Shown here in pieces: positions 45,608 to 52,240 of a stretch of DNA of 64,000 nt (position 1 is the stretch's first letter; every line of letters begins with the position of its first letter). Under the pieces are notes generated by a model. That model did no database searches. It was not told the origin of the DNA and worked only from the letters and a program-made list of their open reading frames with translations. A program made the translations under genes and the position numbers. Source of the stretch: Hydrogeniiclostridium mannosilyticum (lineage in GTDB: Bacteria; Bacillota; Clostridia; Oscillospirales; Acutalibacteraceae); assembly GCF_003268275.1 (NCBI RefSeq), contig NZ_QLYR01000001.1:558001-622000 (forward strand), written 5' to 3'.

Positions 45608-45638
45608 TCAGACTTGCGTAAAAATACGTCAGATTTGC
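45608..45638. promoter_or_regulatory. Tandem 10-base direct repeats, probable AraC-type operator
   Basis: TCAGACTTGC (45608-45617) and TCAGATTTGC (45629-45638), 21 bases start to start with one mismatch. Two major-groove half sites on the same DNA face at 21 bp is the classical AraC operator geometry, and the site lies just upstream of the operon's -35 region. Confidence 0.65.
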
Positions 45639-45665
45639 TTTCATTTGTAAGGAAGGTGAGCCCCT

Positions 45666-46502
45666 CTGCCCGTAAACCGACCGTTTCTGCTCTGCCAATA
45701 TGCCGACCGCCCCGGGACCTTTTTACAGCACTTTCACAATGTCTATGAAATGATTTATGTAGAGGCCGGAGCCATAGAGATTCATATTCAAGAGAAAAAC
45801 TACCCCGCCGGACCAGGCTCGCTGATCTTTCTCAACAAGCTTGAGGAGCACAGCCTGACGGTGCGTTCCGAGCCCTACCGCCGCTACTTCGCCCAGTTTT
45901 CCCCCGAGGACCTGGAACATCTGCTGCCGGAGCCCAAGCTCCGCGCCGTATTCATCAACCGTCCCGACGGCTTCTGCCCCGTATTTGACCTGTCCCCCGT
46001 GTCCGAGCAGGCACAGATGCTTTGCGCGGGGCTGCTGACAGAATACCGAACCCCTGCTTCGCCGGATAAAATGGGCCGCCTTTACAGCTCCGCACTGCTC
46101 ACACAGCTGCTCATCCTCTGCTACCGGCTGCATGGCGCGCTGTTCCCGCTGCCCAAGCGCCCTGTCAACCATGCCGTCTTTGAAATCCGCCGTTATATTG
46201 AGCGGCATTTTACGGAGGAAATCAACATATCCGCCCTGGCACAGGAATATTTTTTGAGCCCCTGCTATCTTTCCCACTGCTTCCGGGAATGGATCGGCTG
46301 CAGCCCCAAGCAATATGTGATGCGCAACCGCATCTCCAGCGCCAAGGAGCTGCTGCTGCATACCGCGCTTACCGTGACAGAGGTGGCGCAGCGCTGCGGT
46401 TTTTCCGATGCAAACAATTTCATTCGGTCCTTTAAGCAGGAATGCCGTGCCACCCCCGGCCAATACCGCCGCCGGCTGACAGCCGAACAATCAATAGAAT
46501 GA
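45666..46502 (+). CDS. AraC family transcriptional regulator (probable CTG start)
   Basis: 278 residues if started at CTG 45666; 250 if at ATG 45750. The upstream codons encode a proper cupin start (CQYADRPGTF, then HFHNVYEMIYVEAG) that is lost with the ATG. GGAAGGTGA lies 6 bases before CTG, and there is no ATG, GTG or TTG between the in-frame stop at 45657 and 45750. The C-terminal double helix-turn-helix (ISALAQEYFLSPCYLSHCF and VTEVAQRCGFSDANNFIRSF) is complete. It is divergent from the flavin/sugar-acid operon and likely controls it through the tandem operator. Confidence 0.85.
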   Translation: MPVNRPFLLCQYADRPGTFLQHFHNVYEMIYVEAGAIEIHIQEKNYPAGPGSLIFLNKLEEHSLTVRSEPYRRYFAQFSPEDLEHLLPEPKLRAVFINRPDGFCPVFDLSPVSEQAQMLCAGLLTEYRTPASPDKMGRLYSSALLTQLLILCYRLHGALFPLPKRPVNHAVFEIRRYIERHFTEEINISALAQEYFLSPCYLSHCFREWIGCSPKQYVMRNRISSAKELLLHTALTVTEVAQRCGFSDANNFIRSFKQECRATPGQYRRRLTAEQSIE

Positions 46503-46516
46503 GGAGGAATTTTCAT

Positions 46517-47443
46517 ATGATTCAAACCGCCGCCATGATCGGTATGGGCGCCATCGGCACCGTCTATGGACATCGTCTATTTCAGCAATACGGCAGCCGG
46601 TTCCGGGTTGCCGCCGGCGGGGACCGCGAGGAACGAATCCGCGGCAATGGGCTGCAGCTGAACGGGGAAACCTTTTATCCCGCCGTCATTCACGCTGCCT
46701 CCGCAGAATTTGCCCCAGATTTATTAATCCTGTGCGTTAAAAACCATCAGCTTGTCCAGGCGTTTCCTCTCATCCGCGCCTGCCTGGCCCCGCACACCAT
46801 TATTCTCCCGCTGCTGAACGGAGTAACAGCACGCGATGTCTTACAAAAGGGATTCCCCGGGCAGACGGTCTTTTACGGCCTCTCCATGGGCATTGATGCC
46901 GTCCGCTCCGCAGCGGGTGTAGTCAACCGTACGGACGGTATGATCCAATTCGGCTATCGGGATAACCGTATTCCTGCGCCGGAGGTCACCGCGGTGCGGG
47001 ATTATCTAGCGGCAGCCGGTATCGATGCCCGGATTATGCCCGATATGGTGCATGCCACCTGGAAAAAATGGATGTTGAACGTCGGCCTCAACCAGGTTTC
47101 TGCCTTGACGGGCGCACAATATGGGCACATCTCCGCCATTCCTGAGATTCACACCCTATTCGTTGACGCCATGGAGGAAGCGCTGGCGGTCGCCCAGGCG
47201 AAGGGTATCCCGCTGAGCCATAGAGACCTGGAGGAGCTGGACCATATGATGGAGACCTTTCCGAAAATCGGTAAAACCTCCCTGCTTCAGGACGTGGAAG
47301 CCGGACGGGACACCGAGGCCGGCTGCTTTGCCGGCACAGTCCTTGACCTTGGGCAGGAATACGGCATTCCCACCCCGGTCAACCGGGTCTTTTTCAACCT
47401 CATTAAGGCTCGGGAAGGAATCCGCCGCACCCCGCTGGAGTAG
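46517..47443 (+). CDS. Ketopantoate reductase family protein (ApbA/PanE)
   Basis: 308 residues. The dinucleotide-binding start AAMIGMGAIGTVYGHRL (GxGxxG), ILCVKNHQLVQA and the active-site lysine region ATWKKWMLNVGLNQVSAL match the KPR fold. Real 2-dehydropantoate reductases look the same, but this position beside the AraC regulator and a sugar-acid operon favours a related 2-ketoacid reductase. AGGAGGA lies 6-8 bases before ATG at 46517, 14 bases after the AraC stop; the frame to 46442 overlaps that gene. Confidence 0.85.
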   Translation: MIQTAAMIGMGAIGTVYGHRLFQQYGSRFRVAAGGDREERIRGNGLQLNGETFYPAVIHAASAEFAPDLLILCVKNHQLVQAFPLIRACLAPHTIILPLLNGVTARDVLQKGFPGQTVFYGLSMGIDAVRSAAGVVNRTDGMIQFGYRDNRIPAPEVTAVRDYLAAAGIDARIMPDMVHATWKKWMLNVGLNQVSALTGAQYGHISAIPEIHTLFVDAMEEALAVAQAKGIPLSHRDLEELDHMMETFPKIGKTSLLQDVEAGRDTEAGCFAGTVLDLGQEYGIPTPVNRVFFNLIKAREGIRRTPLE

Positions 47444-47520
47444 ACCCGTATGCTGCAGCTATAACAGCTATGTTTCATTTTCCGCAACCATTAGGCGCCA
47501 AAAATGCAAAGCCTATGCGG

Positions 47521-47549
47521 TTGCCATCTACCGCTCAATGCCCTATTCT
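47521..47549 (+). promoter_or_regulatory. Promoter of the HTH-ADP-ribosylhydrolase unit
   Basis: -35 TTGCCA (47521-47526), 17-base spacer, -10 TATTCT (47544-47549). It lies inside the longer open frame, so translation must begin at 47572. Confidence 0.55.
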
Positions 47550-47571
47550 GATAGACAAAGGAGTGGTTGTA

Positions 47572-49206
47572 ATGGGGATTTCAGAAAGTATTTTAAAACT
47601 CAGGGAGTCCTACTGCTTATCTCAGGAAAAGTTGGCAGAGCTCATTGGCGTTTCTCGTCAGACCGTACAAAAGTGGGAGTCCGGGGCTTCTCTTCCGGAA
47701 ATTGACAGGCTGATAAAGATATCCAATTGCTTTGGCCTCTCGCTCGATGCCCTGATCAAGCACAACGGCCGGCGGGTCACCGAGGAATTGGCAAGTCATA
47801 ATAAAATTTTTCCCAACTACGGCAGTCTTCCCGCTTGGGAGGCCTATTCCTCCGGCCTGACAGTCGAATACAGGCAGTCCTATGAAGAGGGGCTGGACGT
47901 TGGTTCCCTGGAGGGGCTTTTTCAAGAAACTGCCCGGCTGCCCTGCAGCGCCGAAAAGGAAGAGATTGCCGACATTCTATTCCGCCTGGCCGTCAATGCA
48001 CCGGTCCGTTCGGACTATCCCTATACAGAGCCGTCGGACCTGGAACAGATCAAGCTATTGCGGGATGGCTACGAAACAGGTCAAAAATCAGTTGCTCTCA
48101 ACCCACAGCAGCTGCAAAGTAAAGTCCAGGGCGCCTGGATGGGCCGAATCTGCGGCTGTCTGCTCGGAAAGCCCATTGAGGGCATCCGCACCAACGAGCT
48201 GCATTCCCTGCTGAAGGCCTCGGGCAATTTTCCTATGCGGCGGTATATTCTGAGCACCGATATTACCGCCGAGATGCTGCAACAGTTTAATTTCCCACTC
48301 AGCGGCCGCTGCTATGCTGATATCGTTGAGCGGGCTCCGGTGGATGACGACACCAATTACACAGTTCTGGCCCAAGCCATTATTGAGCGCTCCGGGCTTC
48401 ATTTTACTCCACAGGATGTGGCCAATGCTTGGCTGGATTTGCAGGGTAAAAACGCTTACTGCACCGCTGAACGGGTCGCCTACTGCAACCTTATCAGAGG
48501 ATATACGCCGCCGGCTTCCGCAAAATATAAAAACCCTTACCGGGAATGGATCGGCGCGCAAATCCGCGGGGACTATTATGGCTATATCCATCCCGGCAGA
48601 CCCGAGTCAGCTGCGGAGATGGCCTGGCGGGATGCCTCCATCTCCCATATCAAAAATGGCATTTACGGGGAAATGTTTGTTGCCGCCATGCTGGCACAAG
48701 CGGCAGTCAGCACAGACCTCGAAGATATTCTCCGCACAGGAGTTTCTCAGATTCCCAGCACCTCCCGGCTCTACCGGGCTGTTTACTCCGTGCTGGAGGG
48801 CTTCCACGCGGGCATTCCAGAAAAGGTCTGCTTTGACCATATCCACCGGATATATGACGAACATTCCCCGCACGACTGGTGCCACACTCTTTCCAACGCC
48901 ATGATTGTAGCCTCTGCGCTGCTTTACGGCTCCGGAGATTTCGGAAAGTCTATCTGCTTGGCTGTTCAGACCGGCTTTGACACGGACTGTAACGGTGCAA
49001 CCGTGGGCTCCGTGCTCGGTATGCGGAACGGAATTGAACAAATCGGCTATGAATGGACTGTTCCCGTCCATCATCAGCTTGAGACCTCCATCTTTGGCGT
49101 GGGGACGGTGGAGCTATCCATACTGGTCGATAAAACACTAGAACATATCCGACAGGCTGCCGAAGCAAACATTCTGGAAACCAAACGGCAGAAAAAAACG
49201 GAATAG
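47572..49206 (+). CDS. XRE helix-turn-helix fused to ADP-ribosylglycohydrolase
   Basis: 544 residues. Residues 4-63 are a Cro/CI helix-turn-helix (SQEKLAELIGVSRQTVQKWE). Residues ~65-175 are a linker of unknown fold. From about 180 an ADP-ribosylglycohydrolase domain follows: QGAWMGRICGCLLGKPIEG, the metal triad start APVDDDTNYTV (about 256), IKNGIYGEMFVAAMLAQAAV, and TGFDTDCNGATVGSVLG (about 468). All magnesium-binding aspartates look intact. AAAGGAG lies 8 bases before ATG; the frame extends back to 47470 without support. Such a regulator-enzyme fusion may bind DNA and remove ADP-ribose or a related O-glycoside. The methyltransferase follows by 13 bases. Confidence 0.85.
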   Translation: MGISESILKLRESYCLSQEKLAELIGVSRQTVQKWESGASLPEIDRLIKISNCFGLSLDALIKHNGRRVTEELASHNKIFPNYGSLPAWEAYSSGLTVEYRQSYEEGLDVGSLEGLFQETARLPCSAEKEEIADILFRLAVNAPVRSDYPYTEPSDLEQIKLLRDGYETGQKSVALNPQQLQSKVQGAWMGRICGCLLGKPIEGIRTNELHSLLKASGNFPMRRYILSTDITAEMLQQFNFPLSGRCYADIVERAPVDDDTNYTVLAQAIIERSGLHFTPQDVANAWLDLQGKNAYCTAERVAYCNLIRGYTPPASAKYKNPYREWIGAQIRGDYYGYIHPGRPESAAEMAWRDASISHIKNGIYGEMFVAAMLAQAAVSTDLEDILRTGVSQIPSTSRLYRAVYSVLEGFHAGIPEKVCFDHIHRIYDEHSPHDWCHTLSNAMIVASALLYGSGDFGKSICLAVQTGFDTDCNGATVGSVLGMRNGIEQIGYEWTVPVHHQLETSIFGVGTVELSILVDKTLEHIRQAAEANILETKRQKKTE

Positions 49207-49219
49207 AGGAGCAAAGAAC

Positions 49220-49969
49220 ATGAATTATCAATTGGAAAATGCCAACGTCATAGACCGTTGGTGTCTGGAAGGTTGGATCTGGGGTCAGGCAATTACCCAT
49301 GAGATCTACAGTCAAGCGCTGAAGGGGCAGTGGGAAGTCTATCTGACGCCAACCAAATTTGTCCCACATGAGTGGTTTGGCTGTTTAAAAGGGAAAAAAA
49401 TACTGGGCTTAGCCAGCGGCGGCGGCCAGCAAATTCCTATTTTTTCCGCATTAGGGGCACAATGTACCGTTTTGGACTATTCCTCCGCACAATGTGAAAG
49501 CGAACGGAAAGTCGCTCAGCGTGAAGGCTACGATGTAGAAATTATTCAGGCAGATATGACTCAAAGGCTGCCTTTCCCGAATGAAGCGTTCGACCTTATC
49601 TTTCACCCTGTTTCAAATTGTTACGTGGAAAAGGTTGAGCCTATTTTTAGAGAATGTTATCGGGTATTGAAAAAAGGCGGAATATTGCTTGGCGGATATG
49701 ATATTGGAATTAATTATGCCTTTGATGACGGGGAGGACCGGATTATTTATTCGCTCCCCTTTAACCCTTTAAAAAATCAGCAGCTATTAAATGACTGTTT
49801 GAAAAACGATTGGGGCATTCAATTCTCACACACGTTAGAAGAACAACTGGGGGGCCAGCTGCAGGCCGGCTTTCAAATAACCCATCTCTATGAGGACACA
49901 AACGGGGAAGGTAATTTACACGACCACCATATTCCCTCCTATATCGCGGTGCGTTCCATAAAAAAATAA
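49220..49969 (+). CDS. Class I SAM-dependent methyltransferase
   Basis: 249 residues. Motif I GKKILGLASGGGQQIPIF, motif II VLDYSSAQCESE, and the DMTQRLPFPNEAFDLIFHPVS and VLKKGGILLGGYD segments define a small-molecule type (UbiE/Methyltransf_11-like) fold. GAGGAG precedes the ATG. The gene is clearly more AT-rich than its neighbours (frequent AAA, ATT, TTT codons), hinting at recent transfer. It is cotranscribed with the HTH-ADP-ribosylhydrolase and ends before a terminator. Substrate unknown. Confidence 0.88.
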   Translation: MNYQLENANVIDRWCLEGWIWGQAITHEIYSQALKGQWEVYLTPTKFVPHEWFGCLKGKKILGLASGGGQQIPIFSALGAQCTVLDYSSAQCESERKVAQREGYDVEIIQADMTQRLPFPNEAFDLIFHPVSNCYVEKVEPIFRECYRVLKKGGILLGGYDIGINYAFDDGEDRIIYSLPFNPLKNQQLLNDCLKNDWGIQFSHTLEEQLGGQLQAGFQITHLYEDTNGEGNLHDHHIPSYIAVRSIKK

Positions 49970-50028
49970 AGAATCAGACTGGAAAAAAAGCCGTACTGGT
50001 ATGCTTATACCGCTCGGCCCGCTCAATG

Positions 50029-50063
50029 AAAAACGGCCTCCTTATATAAAAGAGGCCGTTTTT
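50029..50063. terminator. Bidirectional terminator after the methyltransferase and gerQ-like gene
   Basis: A 12-pair stem (50029-50040 with 50052-50063) with A and T tracts on both sides, between convergent genes. Confidence 0.9.
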
Positions 50064-50072
50064 TCTCTGGCT

Positions 50073-50651
50073 TTAATAATAAAACCGAATAAACTTGATG
50101 TTGAAAAAGTCACATGCCAGGATATCATCCGTTTCAGTTTCATTGAGCAAAATATAATTGGCGCCGACAGCCAGCAGGATTCCCGTGCGATCCACCAATG
50201 TGTTCGCCCCGATTAAAAATTCCACAACTACCGTGCGGCCGATTTGTGTGCGCATAAAGCCGTTTAAATATTGCAGGCTGTCCCCGGAGATGGGCGGGGG
50301 CTGTGTGGTCGAGGTAATCGGCGCCAGCGGATTTGGCGCCGCATTTCCGCCCGCCGCACCGGGCGCCATGGACTGCAGCCCCTGGGAACCGGGCATGCTT
50401 TGCGGCGTCTGGGCCATCGACTGGTTTTGCTGCCCCTGTAGCTGCGTCACCGGCACCCTTGTCGGATCCGCCACCTGAGGCGATGGACGGCGCACCGGAT
50501 TTACCGGGTTCACATAATTATAGCTGGCGATTTCCTCCAAGGTCGGCAAATACCCCTGGTTTGGGGAATGGGTGCAATCGCCGCCCGGACAGGGCGTAAC
50601 TCCATACACAGCGCCTGCATCCATCGGCTGATTAGTCTGATTGGTAGCCAT
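50073..50651 (-). CDS. Spore coat GerQ-like protein
   Basis: 192 residues. The first ~110 residues are low-complexity, rich in Gln, Pro, Ser and Gly. The last ~65 (LNGFMRTQIGRTVVVEFLIG, ILLAVGANYILLNE, then DFFNIKFIRFYY) follow the GerQ pattern of a short barrel near the C-terminus. In B. subtilis, GerQ is a coat protein needed to localise CwlJ; here cwlJ is directly upstream (20-base gap). ATG at 50651 has GAGAGGAG 7 bases upstream; the frame back to 50711 overlaps cwlJ. Family call from similarity to GerQ and context. Confidence 0.75.
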   Translation of the reverse strand: MATNQTNQPMDAGAVYGVTPCPGGDCTHSPNQGYLPTLEEIASYNYVNPVNPVRRPSPQVADPTRVPVTQLQGQQNQSMAQTPQSMPGSQGLQSMAPGAAGGNAAPNPLAPITSTTQPPPISGDSLQYLNGFMRTQIGRTVVVEFLIGANTLVDRTGILLAVGANYILLNETETDDILACDFFNIKFIRFYY

Positions 50652-50671
50652 GATTATTCTCCTCTCTCCGG

Positions 50672-51118
50672 TTACGACTCCGCATATTTCTGAGTCGGCC
50701 GGTAAAAGCAATGGTCGTTAATGCGGTTGTAAGCCACCCCCATTTGATTGCTGGGGAAAAAGGCTGGGCACTGATTGCTGTATGGATTAAAAAAGAACAA
50801 GCATTCCGCGACCGGGGAAAAGACTCCCCCGTTTAGCGCCCAGTCCGCAATTTCATAATGTACCTCTTCCGGGGTCATATTCCAAACATTCTGCGGATTG
50901 GTCCGGCCGCCGACCGTTCCCCGCATGCATACAAACTGGCCTGGCTGCTCAATAATTTTGCGTACGTCTCCGCCTTCGCTGACGCGAAAAAACTCACCGT
51001 ACGGTATGGTGGCGCGGTTCATAATAACCGTTGCCACCGCGCGCATGCCATTGTCGCCTTCCCCGCCCGCCTCACACTGTATCAGCCGGGCCAGCAACTC
51101 GCGTGTTGTAAAAGGCAT
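50672..51118 (-). CDS. cwlJ: Spore cortex-lytic cell wall hydrolase (SleB/CwlJ family)
   Basis: 148 residues, a bare Hydrolase_2 catalytic domain with no signal peptide or peptidoglycan-binding domain, which is the CwlJ rather than SleB layout. The catalytic glutamate lies in LIQCEAGGEGDNGMRAVATV, and AFFFN-like FFFNPYSN and GVAYNRINDHCFYRP complete the family pattern. It degrades muramic-delta-lactam cortex during germination. GAGGTGATG precedes the start, behind a mother-cell-type promoter. Confidence 0.92.
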   Translation of the reverse strand: MPFTTRELLARLIQCEAGGEGDNGMRAVATVIMNRATIPYGEFFRVSEGGDVRKIIEQPGQFVCMRGTVGGRTNPQNVWNMTPEEVHYEIADWALNGGVFSPVAECLFFFNPYSNQCPAFFPSNQMGVAYNRINDHCFYRPTQKYAES

Positions 51119-51218
51119 AAACTCATCACCTCAAAAAATCCGGATTTATTTCAGACGGACCTACGCCGCTGTTTAATTGCTAAAACCACCCCGGCCCGCC
51201 GGTAAAATGGTTTATTCC

Positions 51219-51226
51219 AGTGTATG
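51219..51226 (-). promoter_or_regulatory. Mother-cell sigma (E or K) type -10 for cwlJ-gerQ
   Basis: Minus strand CATACACT matches the sigma-E -10 and is close to sigma-K (CATAnnnTA); an AC dinucleotide lies 15 bases upstream. About 100 bases before cwlJ. Confidence 0.45.
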
Positions 51227-51245
51227 AAATAAAAAGCAGTTGTGC

Positions 51246-51251
51246 TATAAT
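51246..51251 (+). promoter_or_regulatory. Extended -10 promoter of proC
   Basis: TGC-TATAAT, with a poor -35 that falls within the mother-cell promoter of the divergent cwlJ gene. Confidence 0.6.
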
Positions 51252-51300
51252 GTAATTATAATAAATTCACGGCACATGCCGTATAAAAGGATGATTATTC

Positions 51301-52125
51301 ATGCAAGCAATCGCTTTTTTAGGCACTGGAAACATGGGGGGCGCTTTGGCCCGGGCAGCCTGCAGGGGAACGGACCCCGCCTCCGTCCTGCTGACAAACC
51401 GCACCTATTCCAAAGCAGCGGCCTTAGCGGAAGAGCTGGGGTGTACCGCCGTACACAGCAACTGTGAGGCCGTGGCGCAGGCACGCATCCTCATGCTCGG
51501 CGTAAAGCCCCAAATGATGGCCGGCCTGCTGGACGAGATCAAGCCGGTAATAAAGGCCAGCCTGGCGCGTGGCGAGGAAAAAATTGTCGTCTCTATGGCG
51601 GCCGGCCTCCCCATCTCCTTTTACCTCTCCGCTCTGGATTGCCCGGAGCTGCCCTTTCTGCGCATCATGCCGAACACCCCTGCCGCAGTCGGGCAGGGCA
51701 TGACGCTGGTCAGCTCCTGCAACGCCACAGCAGAAGCCCTGGATGAGTTTGAGGCTCTTTTCCATGCAGCAGGCCGTTTCGACCGTATTTCTGAGGCTCA
51801 GATGGACGCCGCGGGTGTGGTCGCGGGCTGCACGCCCGCCTTTGCCTGCCTCTTTATGGAAGCGCTGGCCGACGGCGGTGTACGGGCGGGCCTAACCCGC
51901 CGTCAGGCGCAGGAATATGCAGCGCAGGCTGTGCTGGGTACCGCAGCCTTGCTGCTGGAAAGCGGCAAGCACCCGGGTGTGCTGAAGGATGAGGTCTGTT
52001 CGCCGGGCGGCTCAACCATTGCCGGCGTAGAGATGCTGGAGGCCGGCAGTTTTCGTTACGCCGCTATGGAAGCGGTCACCGCCGCTGTCAAGCGCAGCAT
52101 GGAGCTCGGCAAACCGAAGGAATAG
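51301..52125 (+). CDS. proC: Pyrroline-5-carboxylate reductase
   Basis: 274 residues; last step of proline synthesis. The start AIAFLGTGNMGGALARAA (GxGxMG cofactor site), LGVKPQMM, FLRIMPNTPAAVGQGMTLV, and the C-terminal VCSPGGSTIAGVEMLE signature are all present. AAAGGATG lies before the ATG at 51301. Single gene, ending in a strong terminator. Confidence 0.97.
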   Translation: MQAIAFLGTGNMGGALARAACRGTDPASVLLTNRTYSKAAALAEELGCTAVHSNCEAVAQARILMLGVKPQMMAGLLDEIKPVIKASLARGEEKIVVSMAAGLPISFYLSALDCPELPFLRIMPNTPAAVGQGMTLVSSCNATAEALDEFEALFHAAGRFDRISEAQMDAAGVVAGCTPAFACLFMEALADGGVRAGLTRRQAQEYAAQAVLGTAALLLESGKHPGVLKDEVCSPGGSTIAGVEMLEAGSFRYAAMEAVTAAVKRSMELGKPKE

Positions 52126-52169
52126 GGGAAGCCCCCGCAGCTGTTTTGGCAAGGTAACGATCCTTTACT

Positions 52170-52212
52170 AAAAGCCGCGCCCCGCTGGTTAAACCAGCGG
52201 GGCGCGGCTTTT
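52170..52212. terminator. Bidirectional terminator between proC and the ABC permease
   Basis: A 21-base inverted repeat (52170-52190 with 52192-52212), GC-rich with A and T ends; 44 bases after proC and 28 bases after the permease stop. Confidence 0.92.
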
Positions 52213-52240
52213 ATCTTATTGTTCTGACGCGTAAGCGGAT

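Noticed and set aside
46442-46516. Longer start of the ketopantoate-reductase-like gene
   Set aside because: It overlaps the AraC gene and lacks a ribosome site; ATG 46517 has a good one.
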